A DNA stretch of 64,000 nucleotides from NCBI GenBank assembly GCA_900540805.1, contig UQHL01000003.1, positions 1 through 64,000 of the forward strand. Direction: 5' to 3'. A program made the position numbers and the translations under genes. The notes under the pieces are model-generated. The model was not told the origin of the DNA. It searched no databases and worked only from the letters and a program-made list of their open reading frames with translations. Source of the DNA: an uncultured Eubacteriales bacterium (GTDB taxonomy: Bacteria > Bacillota > Clostridia > Christensenellales > Borkfalkiaceae). Shown piece after piece: positions 9,747 through 17,227 of the stretch. Positions within the stretch are counted from its first letter, which is position 1. Each line of letters starts with the position of its first letter.

Positions 9747-11258
9747 TCAGAAAGACAAATAATACTCTATATCGTCTTTGCAGTTATTAAGCACGGTCGA
9801 AAGTCCCTTTGTTCCGTCGGCATAAGAGGAAATCATCGTCTGCACCGCTTCCATAATATCGCTGGCATATTCCGGCTCATGCGCGAGGAAATAATCGGTA
9901 GCGCAGGTGTATTCCTGTCCCCAGATATACGCTTCCATATTATAGGCGCTGTATTTTTCCGCCCAAGGAGCTTTGGTATTCTGCATATCGACGCGGATAG
10001 AAGGATAGTTGATCCCCACATCCGCCATTGCTGTTTGTCCGCGGGCGCTGATAATCTCCAGTAAAAACAGCATTGCGAGCTCTCTGTTTCTGCTGTTTTT
10101 GTAAACGCTGTATCCCGCGATTCCCGCGCCGATCTTCGGAGTATCGTTGTACTCGATCAGAGGGAAGGTGTAAATATCGAATACCTCCGACATGTCGGTT
10201 ACGTTTTTGTATGCGTCCAGCGCTTGCAATTTGCTGAGCGTAATCGCCATTGCCTGGGAGTGTATCAAAAATACGCCTTTTCCGCCCGTAAAGCCGGCGC
10301 TTCCGCCCTTAAACGGAGCGGAAAATCCCTGCGCGATCAAAAATTTGATCATGTCCAGCGCTCGCTGCCAATTTTCCGTATCGGTATTAAAGGAACCGTC
10401 GTCGTTGAAATATTTGACGCCCATCGCTTCGAAAATGGGGTTGTAATTAGCTTCCCAATTGAGATACGCATCTACAAGGTAATATCCCTTTGCCGCCGTC
10501 CAGCCGATCGAATCGTAATATTGACGGCACCAATAGAGCACGTACAGGTAATCCTCCCATGTCCAGCCGTTTTTCAGCCGACCCATAATATCGACGGCCG
10601 CGGAAGCGTCCTCGATGTATCCGTCCGTAATCCATTGAGATTGCCCCACTTCGCCCGCAAGAAAGTCCGCGTCCGTTTTATGTTGACCCGTACACCAGGC
10701 CTGCGCTTTTTTGATGATATCGATATTGCTATGTACCACCACTCGGTCGGCGCTGCGGGGAACCATCAGCTGTTCGTTTGTAAAATTCTTTTTTCCGAGC
10801 GTCCAATACTCGGGGACGTATTCGTTTACGTCAAATAAATTTTGACTGCTTGCCGCTTCCAGATAGGGATCCATATTAAGCATAATATTCTTTTTGGAAA
10901 GAGCAAGCATATTAAACGAGGTGGAAAACCAAATATCGGGCATCGTTCCTGGTGCGTTCGCCTCCGCGTTATAATAGGACATCAACGTTGACGAAAGCTC
11001 GCCGCTCATACGGTCTATTTTTATTTCAACCTTCGGATATTTTTCCTGAAAAACCTCCGCAACCGAGCGAATAAGCGCTTCCTCGTTATCGTACGACTGA
11101 ATGGATATTTTCAAGGTCGCTTCCGTTTCCGCGTCGAATTGCGAATAATCGATTTCGTCCGCGCCTTGTTCGGATTGCTGAGGAACCCGCTTCGAGCACG
11201 ATGCGAAAAAAGTCAAAGCCCCGACTACCGCCAACAAAAGACTGATTTTTCTTTTCAT
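9747..11258 (-). CDS. sugar ABC transporter substrate-binding lipoprotein (transporter A)
   Basis: Extracytoplasmic solute-binding protein of family 1, 503 residues, held by lipid at Cys21 (lipobox F-A-S-C). The frame is open further upstream, but the ATG at 11258 is preferred because AAGGAGTGTAATT sits just before it and a proper signal peptide starts there. The upstream extension would have to translate the palindromic repeat. The body has the usual pattern of an early K-I-D-R-M-S-G-E-L strand and a C-terminal helix-rich lobe. It is the first gene of the cassette A transport operon, under the promoter at 11419-11447 and the LacI-type operator at 11399-11412. Confidence 0.9.
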   Translation of the reverse strand: MKRKISLLLAVVGALTFFASCSKRVPQQSEQGADEIDYSQFDAETEATLKISIQSYDNEEALIRSVAEVFQEKYPKVEIKIDRMSGELSSTLMSYYNAEANAPGTMPDIWFSTSFNMLALSKKNIMLNMDPYLEAASSQNLFDVNEYVPEYWTLGKKNFTNEQLMVPRSADRVVVHSNIDIIKKAQAWCTGQHKTDADFLAGEVGQSQWITDGYIEDASAAVDIMGRLKNGWTWEDYLYVLYWCRQYYDSIGWTAAKGYYLVDAYLNWEANYNPIFEAMGVKYFNDDGSFNTDTENWQRALDMIKFLIAQGFSAPFKGGSAGFTGGKGVFLIHSQAMAITLSKLQALDAYKNVTDMSEVFDIYTFPLIEYNDTPKIGAGIAGYSVYKNSRNRELAMLFLLEIISARGQTAMADVGINYPSIRVDMQNTKAPWAEKYSAYNMEAYIWGQEYTCATDYFLAHEPEYASDIMEAVQTMISSYADGTKGLSTVLNNCKDDIEYYLSF

Positions 11259-11277
11259 AATTACACTCCTTATCTTT

Positions 11278-11295
11278 CCGCAGCCGTGGCTGCGG
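11278..11295 (-). promoter_or_regulatory. hairpin next to the ribosome binding site of the transporter A operon
   Basis: Perfect 8-bp stem CCGCAGCC/GGCTGCGG with a 2-base centre, which in RNA would open to a 4-base loop. It ends about 10 bases before AAGGAGTG on the minus strand. It could protect the mRNA 5' end or influence translation of the binding protein. On the plus strand it is followed by ATTTTTT and looks like a terminator, but no plus-strand gene enters it. Confidence 0.5.
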
Positions 11296-11315
11296 ATTTT
11301 TTGCTGATTAATTGT

Positions 11316-11392
11316 TTTTTTCCTTGTATCCACAAGGAAAAAGGGACGTCCCTTTTTCCTTGTATCCACAAGGAAAAAGGGACGTCCCTTTT
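11316..11392. repeat. two tandem 36-bp units made of palindromes
   Basis: The unit is repeated exactly with a 36-bp period. Each unit holds an inverted repeat TTCCTTG/CAAGGAA around TATCCA and a perfect palindrome AAAGGGACGTCCCTTT. As RNA, AAAAAGGG-ACGT-CCCTTTTT would be an intrinsic-terminator-like hairpin in either direction. The pair lies downstream of the GH94-type gene and inside the leader of transporter A. It could end GH94 transcription or attenuate the transport operon. Confidence 0.75.
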
Positions 11393-11398
11393 TGAAAA

Positions 11399-11412
11399 TT
11401 TACTCGCGTAAA
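11399..11412. promoter_or_regulatory. LacI-type operator, transporter A
   Basis: Palindrome TTTACTCGCGTAAA, 6 bases downstream of the -10 box at 11419-11424, so it covers the expected transcription start. Near-identical sites occur at 13775 and 14884, all close to the LacI-family gene at 13813. Binding by that repressor is inferred. Confidence 0.75.
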
Positions 11413-11418
11413 ATTTTT

Positions 11419-11447
11419 ATAATATAATATCTTGATACCGAACGCAA
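11419..11447 (-). promoter_or_regulatory. sigma-A promoter of transporter A operon
   Basis: On the minus strand: TTGCGT (11442-11447), 17-base spacer, TATTAT (11419-11424). The start point should fall at about 11412, at the edge of the operator. The leader then carries the palindromic repeat and the hairpin before the ribosome binding site. Confidence 0.6.
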
Positions 11448-11455
11448 CGGAATTT

Positions 11456-13711
11456 TTATTCGAGGATCACGGTAACAAAATGCGCCCTGTTATCTTCAAA
11501 GAGCGGAACTACGTTTCCCCGCTTCTTTTTTCCGTCTATGATCAAAGAGATTCTGTCGCCGCCCCGATTGACGTACTTTATAAAAAGCTTATTTCCCCGA
11601 TAGGTGCGTTCCGCCGACAGGCTTCTCCAGGAGCGGGGCAAGGCGGGCGCAATATGCAGCCCGTCATATCCCCTCTGAAGCCCGAGAATACCTTCGTAAT
11701 AACACATCAAGCCCCAGGCGGAAGATCCCGTCTGCCAGGAAAACCCGACCTGCATATCCACCGACGGATGTTTCAAATAGCAATTTGTAAAGACATACGG
11801 TTCCGTCGTCGTTTTCGACGAGGGATTAAATTCTCCGTCCGGAGCGATTTTCTTGAGTGTGTTCACCGCCTGTTCTCCGCGTCCCAGTCTGCAGTCTGCC
11901 ATGACCTTGAAGCACCCCGCATGATTATAAATACCTCCGTTTTCATAAACGCCTGGCAGCATTCCGCTCATGCGTCCCACGCTCTCGTCATAGCTCCCGT
12001 AGCTCGGCGCGCACAGAGGTATGCCCTCTTCCGTTTCCATACCGTCTATCGCCCGAAGTACGCTTTCCGTTCTCTCTTGCGGACATACGTCGGAAAGGAT
12101 CGACCAGCTTTGCGGATTGACGTAAATTTTCCCGCCGTTCTCGTTTGTCTTATCTCCCACCGTGCCGAATTTCGAAAAGGCACGCACATAATATTCCCCG
12201 TTATAAGCTGCGTCGTTGACCTTATCGGCAAGCCGCTTTTTCAATTTCTTCAATTCCGCGGCATATTCTTTATCGCCGATGTATGAGGACAATTCCGCCA
12301 AATCGTCGTACACCTTGCAGATCAGCATCGCCATAAACACCGATTCCGCTTTCTCGTCGGGTATATTCAGCGCGTCGTTCCAATCGGCATGGTGGATACG
12401 CGGCAAACCGTGTTCGCCGTAGTTGTCTCTTCGACCGAACCAGGAGGCCGCACTTTTCAAATGACCGTACACCGTATCGGACTTACCGTCCAAATAGGGC
12501 ATTTGACGACCGAGGTATTCAAAATCCCCCGATTCCTTTATGTATCCGCAGACGGCAAACACCAGCCAGGCCGAAGGATCGGAATAGATATTCGGTTCCA
12601 GATACGGGTACCAGGTAAGCACCGAATGTCCGTCCGAATATTCATGCGCGAGACACTCGTCTATTGTCTTTTTTGCCAACGGAAGATTAAAATTAAGCAT
12701 TGCCATGGCAAGCTGTGCGTTGTCTCGAACGGCCTTTTTCCCCAATGCGCAATAGCTGACCTGATGTTCCGCCCAATAATTCAAGATGCGGTTAAACTGC
12801 GGTTCGGGACATTTCGTATGCAGACGACCAAACCTTGCTTCGCCCGTTTCTGCTCTCCGAATAATTTCTTCGCATTCCTTAAGATACGAGCCGTGCATGG
12901 AAATCAGCTTCTTTTTTGATCGGGTAAGGCCCAAAACATAGTAAACCGTCTTTGTTTCCCCGGGTAAAAGCTCCACTTCATTTTCCAAAATCCCGCCCCT
13001 CTGACGAACGGTCGCCTCGGAATTTGTGCAATCCTCTCCCCGCTCCAATATAATCGGTTTAGTCTGCGTCCCCATCGTGCCGATAAAGCTCTCGTAATTG
13101 CCGTCGTAGGCTTTAAGCGGTTCACTGGAAAATATATATCCCGACGACAGTTCATGCGGACGATAGGGATTGAGGTTTCCGTTATAAATTCCGTTGATTT
13201 CCTCCACATATTCCGTCGCACTCGTCGTAACCGTGCTGTAATACACCGGTTGGGCATATCCGTTGAGATCGAACGCCGTCACGGCAAAGATATCGATCTT
13301 CCGACGACGCGGCGTCTTATTAACGAGCGTCACCTTCCATACTTCCCGAGTATCATCGGGCGAAATTGCATATACGATACTTGCAAAAATCCCCTGTGCC
13401 TGCGAGGAAATACGCGTAAACAACTGTCCGTGTTCGCATTTATATTTCGACACTTTATTAAGTGAGGGATAGCCTGCAATATTCCAATATTTTTTCGTTT
13501 CCGCATCTCTGAGATATACGAAGGACGAACCGGGACTATTCAAAGTTACCTGCACCGCGTTTTGATCGATAAAGCGAGAATACGGTACGCCCGTGTGCGA
13601 CACACTCATCACATAGCTTAAATCGTTAAAAAAATGATTGCTCCAATCCTTTCCCGTTTCCGGATCGAAAAGCGTAAATATACCGTTTTTTTCATTAAAT
13701 TTATATTTCAT
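11456..13711 (-). CDS. GH94-type glycoside phosphorylase
   Basis: Probable cytoplasmic inverting phosphorylase of 751 residues that splits a beta-linked disaccharide with phosphate to give a sugar-1-phosphate. It has no signal peptide. The N-terminal 280 residues form the beta-sandwich of the family. The (alpha/alpha)6 barrel follows, with H-A-D-W-N-D at 441-446, the segment that carries the catalytic general acid in GH94, and S-W-Q-T-G-S-S-A-W at 658-666. Known GH94 substrates include cellobiose, chitobiose and laminaribiose; the exact one is not readable here. It sits between the LacI gene and transporter A with its own operator. The ribosome binding site is weak. Confidence 0.85.
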   Translation of the reverse strand: MKYKFNEKNGIFTLFDPETGKDWSNHFFNDLSYVMSVSHTGVPYSRFIDQNAVQVTLNSPGSSFVYLRDAETKKYWNIAGYPSLNKVSKYKCEHGQLFTRISSQAQGIFASIVYAISPDDTREVWKVTLVNKTPRRRKIDIFAVTAFDLNGYAQPVYYSTVTTSATEYVEEINGIYNGNLNPYRPHELSSGYIFSSEPLKAYDGNYESFIGTMGTQTKPIILERGEDCTNSEATVRQRGGILENEVELLPGETKTVYYVLGLTRSKKKLISMHGSYLKECEEIIRRAETGEARFGRLHTKCPEPQFNRILNYWAEHQVSYCALGKKAVRDNAQLAMAMLNFNLPLAKKTIDECLAHEYSDGHSVLTWYPYLEPNIYSDPSAWLVFAVCGYIKESGDFEYLGRQMPYLDGKSDTVYGHLKSAASWFGRRDNYGEHGLPRIHHADWNDALNIPDEKAESVFMAMLICKVYDDLAELSSYIGDKEYAAELKKLKKRLADKVNDAAYNGEYYVRAFSKFGTVGDKTNENGGKIYVNPQSWSILSDVCPQERTESVLRAIDGMETEEGIPLCAPSYGSYDESVGRMSGMLPGVYENGGIYNHAGCFKVMADCRLGRGEQAVNTLKKIAPDGEFNPSSKTTTEPYVFTNCYLKHPSVDMQVGFSWQTGSSAWGLMCYYEGILGLQRGYDGLHIAPALPRSWRSLSAERTYRGNKLFIKYVNRGGDRISLIIDGKKKRGNVVPLFEDNRAHFVTVILE

Positions 13712-13774
13712 AATTTATATCGCCGCTCGTCAAATTTATTTTTTCTTGCAAAAACATACTTATTTCGATTTGAA

Positions 13775-13788
13775 TTTACCCGAGTAAA
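13775..13788. promoter_or_regulatory. LacI-type operator, GH94-type gene
   Basis: Palindrome TTTACCCGAGTAAA, 64 bases upstream of the phosphorylase start. A TATAAA sequence at 13803-13808 (minus strand) inside the end of the LacI gene is a possible -10 box, but no good -35 box is seen at the right distance. The site matches those at 11399 and 14884. Confidence 0.7.
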
Positions 13789-13812
13789 CTCGTCGTAAAA
13801 TTTTTATAGCGT

Positions 13813-14829
13813 TTATCGTTTGGACATATTTCGGCAAACAGAAACAGATTCGCGGAAAAAGGCCTGGCTCTTCACCTTAAAATCAAAGCCTATGCCCCTA
13901 TCCTTTTGGAGAATACACTCTATTGTTTTTTCCGCCATTTTCGTCCCATACCTTGCCTTGTCAAATCCAAAGGTAGAAATACTGGGAATATGGAGTTTGG
14001 AAAGCTCTATATCGTCGCAGCCGACGACGGAAACGTCCTTAGGGCAATCGTATCCCATATCCTTCAAGGCGCGAATCGCCCCGATTGCGGCCAGGTCGTT
14101 CATCACGAAAACGGCGGTCAATTCCGGATGCCGCTTCATCAAGGCTGTCATTCCCTTATATCCGCATTCTGAACTTTTGAAAGCCGAACCCGCATCACAT
14201 TCGATGAGATCGTCATCCTCCGAAAATCCCATTCCCTTCCTTTTCTCCATAAAGGTACGGCTACGCTCGTCCAAAGGAAGAATTGCCCTGCCCAAGGTGC
14301 TGATATATCCCACCGACTTATGGCCGAAAGAAGCGAGCTTTTTCATGCATTCTATCATTGCGTCCGCATCCTCATGACCGAAAGACGGCCCTTTATCCAG
14401 CCCGAAATTTACCATCACCGTATTTTGAGATTGGAGGATATCGAAAAATTCATCATAAAATTTGACTGTGGTAAAATTTATTAAAGCATCAAGGTTGCCC
14501 CTTTCAATAAAAGACGTACTGTTTTTCAAGCTGCCGGCCATATCGAATACAGTGACCAAAAATCCCTCCATACAGGCGTAAGCTTCTATATACTTTATAA
14601 TTTCCATGTGGAAAGGATTGGTGGATTCGTTCATGGCTATGCCGATATGGTTGCTCCGGCCGAGCGATAAACTGCGCGCCGTATGATTGGGAACGTATTT
14701 CAAATATCTGGCAGCCTCCCAAACCTTTGCTTCTGCATCCTTCGATACTGCAACCTTTCCCAAAAATACATTAGATACTGTAGCTACGGAAACCCCTGCA
14801 AGAGCTGCCACGTCCTTTCTTGTAACCAT
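13813..14829 (-). CDS. LacI-family transcriptional repressor of cassette A
   Basis: DNA-binding regulator of 338 residues, the usual LacI length. The helix-turn-helix is at residues 3-25, with V-A-A-L-A-G-V-S-V-A-T-V-S-N-V-F. The hinge helix region R-S-L-S-L-G-R-S follows near 52-59, then a periplasmic-binding-type effector domain with I-G-I-A-M-N-E-S and D-D-I-E-L-S-K-L. A consensus promoter and a copy of the putative operator lie just upstream, so it should repress itself as well as the phosphorylase and transporter A. The inducer is probably a sugar taken up or made by this cassette. Confidence 0.92.
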   Translation of the reverse strand: MVTRKDVAALAGVSVATVSNVFLGKVAVSKDAEAKVWEAARYLKYVPNHTARSLSLGRSNHIGIAMNESTNPFHMEIIKYIEAYACMEGFLVTVFDMAGSLKNSTSFIERGNLDALINFTTVKFYDEFFDILQSQNTVMVNFGLDKGPSFGHEDADAMIECMKKLASFGHKSVGYISTLGRAILPLDERSRTFMEKRKGMGFSEDDDLIECDAGSAFKSSECGYKGMTALMKRHPELTAVFVMNDLAAIGAIRALKDMGYDCPKDVSVVGCDDIELSKLHIPSISTFGFDKARYGTKMAEKTIECILQKDRGIGFDFKVKSQAFFRESVSVCRNMSKR

Positions 14830-14883
14830 TTTGTTTTTCTCCTCGCGGCATTTTTTGCTCTATGTTTCTGACTTTATGTTTAC

Positions 14884-14897
14884 ATTACCCGCGTAAA
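14884..14897. promoter_or_regulatory. LacI-type operator, autoregulatory
   Basis: ATTACCCGCGTAAA, one base away from the other two palindromes. It lies 8 bases downstream of the -10 box at 14906-14911, over the expected start point of the LacI mRNA. Confidence 0.7.
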
Positions 14898-14905
14898 TCA
14901 TGATT

Positions 14906-14934
14906 ATTATAACATCCCTTTATTGATTTGTCAA
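14906..14934 (-). promoter_or_regulatory. perfect-consensus promoter of the LacI-family gene
   Basis: On the minus strand: TTGACA (14929-14934), 17-base spacer, TATAAT (14906-14911). Both hexamers match the sigma-A consensus exactly. The start point should be near 14899, directly at the operator, a geometry that suits strong repression by the gene product. Confidence 0.85.
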
Positions 14935-15064
14935 TACCCTTTTCCAAATTTTTTTAATTTTTTTTGTTTTGGTACAATGGTACTCAAAACAATTTACGCT
15001 ATGCGCATAAAAATCGAGTGTTGTAACGCCCGTTTTAAGTTTTTTTAATCTGTCATAAAGGATT

Positions 15065-15093
15065 TTGACGTGAAAGCGCCTGTAAAATATAGT
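15065..15093 (+). promoter_or_regulatory. plus-strand sigma-A promoter in the intergenic gap
   Basis: TTGACG (15065-15070), 17-base spacer, TATAGT (15088-15093). It points into a region with no plus-strand reading frame and is followed about 150 bases later by a terminator, which suggests a small RNA. Confidence 0.6.
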
Positions 15094-15099
15094 ATCCTT

Positions 15100-15259
15100 G
15101 GCTCATATTTTTCTTCTTGCTGTCTCAACGATTACCGTTCGCTCAAAATCCCAAGCTGAAACATTCTAAAAACTCTTATGTGTTGCACCTAAGTCACTTT
15201 AGTCCATAAAAAGAGATACGCACTACAGCTCCCTTTGCCCCTCTTTCGACGGGGCTTTT
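15100..15259 (+). ncRNA. candidate small RNA of about 160 nt
   Basis: The promoter at 15065-15093 predicts a start near 15100, and a terminator hairpin ends near 15259. There is no start codon with a ribosome binding site and a useful frame between them. I do not recognise a known family; local stems such as AACG/CGTT and CTAA/TTAG are short. This stretch is the only content I can see in the 530-bp gap between the LacI promoter and the SGNH gene, apart from the hairpins listed separately. Confidence 0.4.
15237..15259 (+). terminator. intrinsic terminator of the candidate small RNA
   Basis: Stem GCCCC/GGGGC with a 9-base loop, followed by TTTTCCCGTTTT on the plus strand. No plus-strand protein gene precedes it. 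Confidence 0.5.
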
Positions 15260-15308
15260 CCCGTTTTCTCTATTTTCTCGCTTATCTTCCTTTTCACTAC
15301 AATTAGCA

Positions 15309-15345
15309 TAAACGCTGTTAAAAGGTTTGCTTTTAACAGCGTTTA
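15309..15345 (-). terminator. strong hairpin at the end of cassette B
   Basis: Perfect 15-bp stem TAAACGCTGTTAAAA/TTTTAACAGCGTTTA with a 7-base loop, 84 bases after the stop of the SGNH gene. The following T-run is weak in both directions (TTTTCAG plus, TGCTAATT minus). It most likely ends the long cassette B transcript. A second small hairpin, TTCCCG/CGGGAA, lies at 15358-15373. Confidence 0.65.
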
Positions 15346-15428
15346 TTTTCAGACTGTTTCCCGAAAACGGGAAGCCGGTTAATTTTCCATGTGGATTTTT
15401 CGATATAATTTTTTACTAAACGATCCTC

Positions 15429-17210
15429 TTACGTAAAAATGGAGGGCGTCACCTGATAAGGCTTTTGTATGGCGTTATTGACTGATTCTATCGCAACAGC
15501 CGCTGCGTCGTCGTTTATTCCTTGCGGGATAAAGCCGATCTCGTCGATAGGAAGGCCCGTCAATGCCCGCACGAACGTAAGCCCCGCTATATATCTTCCC
15601 AACGCATAGGAAAGGTGATATCCGTCCCGCGTAAGCGTATCCCCTACAAACGAGGTGCGGGCGTTTTGAATCGCCGTTCCCGTCGGAGAAACCAAAACGA
15701 TTTTCTCCATCGCGAGCACCTCGCTTTTTACCGTCTCCACAATTTTTTCGTACATCTTCAACGAATCCCCGTTATAGGACAATATCTCGGGTCGCGTTGA
15801 GGTTCCCTGATCCGACCATGTCATGTTCCAGATCAGTTGCGCGCTTTTATCCGCTTTCTTCTTTACGTAATCGATCAATTTTGAAAGATTTGTATAGGAC
15901 TGCGGCTGCGTAAAGCGACTCCCGTCCCCCGTGCCCTGCTGTAAGGAAATAAAATCCCAGTTTTCCGCGAGGATAGCTTCTTGCATCGTACAACCCGATT
16001 TTGTGCGCCAACCGTTCCCCGTATTGGTTCGATAATCGTAAACCGGGCTGTTGTTCAAAGCATAATTATAATGCATATTCAACGAACAGCCGCCGTAATA
16101 CAGATTTCCCAAAGAAATATTTTTTACCCCTATGCTTTTGGCGATTGCCCCGACGTATTCCATGGTATCGTCCGAAAAGCTGTTTCCTATGGTTAAAATT
16201 TTCAAAATTCCGTCCTGCCTCCAATCCGATTCCGTTTCGGGCGTTTCCGTAACGCCCTCGGACGAACGTGCGTATTCTTTTGTGACGATCGATTGCCCGA
16301 ATACCGCTTCGTGGGCGGCGTTCTGTAAAATCCGCGCTTTTTCTGCGCCTATGCTGCGGATATAGCTTATCCCTATCGGGGATTTTCCGTATATGACCGC
16401 ATAGTGACAGATCGCCGCAAGATAACTTCCCGCCAGTGACGGATGCGTTTTATCGGAATCATATAATTCTATTTCCGGGTGATTCAATGTGATATTATAA
16501 AACGCGCTGCCTGTCTGGGAAAGGAACAACCCGCCCTCCTTTGCGATCGCCTCGTATGCCGCCGCCAGCTTCATCGTCATGCTTTCGTGCGTCAAGCCGT
16601 TGGCGGCAAGGTCAGCGGAGTCCGGCCTCCGCGCCCAAGTCTGATACAATACACCCGCCGCCCCGTTGTTCTTTAGTTTTTTGGCAAGCGCCCGCACGCC
16701 GTCATAAAAGGCGGCAGGATTTGTCGCCGGCAGAAGGCTTTGCTCCTGTAAAAATACCGCGTCGTATTTTTCGCCGGCAAGAGCTTTTTCCACCTCCGCG
16801 CCGAAGGGGTCCCGCGGATCCGCCATCTGCTTCAAAGAGTATCCGCCCTGCGTGATATGATCGATCTCGACGCTATAGCCTTCCCCGTTGGCCGCCAAGG
16901 CAAAAATATCCCATAGATTATTGAAATATGTATAACTGTTGCCAATAAATAAAATTCGATATTCCGGCTTATTCGTTTCTTTTATCTCCGAAATCCCCGT
17001 ATAGCCGTCAGCGTAAGCCTCCCCGCACGAGCAAGCGTGAAGGGTATAGCCCTGTTTCGCTCTCGTCGGCTCTACGAAAGAAGAAACATAGCTGTGGAGA
17101 TGTTCGGAATCTGCGGAGGAGGCGGACGTTTCCCCCACGGAACAGGAATTCCCAAAAAGCGCCGCGCCCGCACATAAAAACAACAGGGCTTTCGACCATA
17201 ATTTCCTCAT
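15429..17210 (-). CDS. lipoprotein with two SGNH-hydrolase domains (DUF4886-like)
   Basis: Probable secreted esterase of 593 residues, lipid-anchored at Cys23 (G-N-S-C). A short Cys-containing segment (H-A-C-S-C-G-E-A, 58-65) precedes two SGNH-like domains. The first has F-I-G-N-S-Y-T at 88-94 and D-S-D-K-T-H-P with the D-x-x-H pair 253/256. The second has T-I-G-N-S-F-S at 340-346 and D-G-Y-H at 529-532. Family members of this fold remove acetyl or other ester groups from carbohydrates. Last gene of cassette B, 17 bp after its neighbour. Both heads keep their Ser and Asp/His landmarks, so both may be active. Confidence 0.78.
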   Translation of the reverse strand: MRKLWSKALLFLCAGAALFGNSCSVGETSASSADSEHLHSYVSSFVEPTRAKQGYTLHACSCGEAYADGYTGISEIKETNKPEYRILFIGNSYTYFNNLWDIFALAANGEGYSVEIDHITQGGYSLKQMADPRDPFGAEVEKALAGEKYDAVFLQEQSLLPATNPAAFYDGVRALAKKLKNNGAAGVLYQTWARRPDSADLAANGLTHESMTMKLAAAYEAIAKEGGLFLSQTGSAFYNITLNHPEIELYDSDKTHPSLAGSYLAAICHYAVIYGKSPIGISYIRSIGAEKARILQNAAHEAVFGQSIVTKEYARSSEGVTETPETESDWRQDGILKILTIGNSFSDDTMEYVGAIAKSIGVKNISLGNLYYGGCSLNMHYNYALNNSPVYDYRTNTGNGWRTKSGCTMQEAILAENWDFISLQQGTGDGSRFTQPQSYTNLSKLIDYVKKKADKSAQLIWNMTWSDQGTSTRPEILSYNGDSLKMYEKIVETVKSEVLAMEKIVLVSPTGTAIQNARTSFVGDTLTRDGYHLSYALGRYIAGLTFVRALTGLPIDEIGFIPQGINDDAAAVAIESVNNAIQKPYQVTPSIFT

Positions 17211-17227
17211 CGATTTTTCCTTGTATA

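Noticed and set aside
11259..11369. N-terminal extension of the transporter A binding protein
   Set aside because: It would translate the palindromic repeat and bury the signal peptide. The ATG at 11258 has an excellent ribosome binding site.
11316..11392. Possible CRISPR array from the 36-bp repeat
   Set aside because: There are only two units, directly joined with no spacer, each internally palindromic, and no cas gene is near.
14900..15428. A protein gene in the 530-bp gap
   Set aside because: No frame with start codon and ribosome binding site was found on either strand; only promoter, terminator and hairpin signals are visible.
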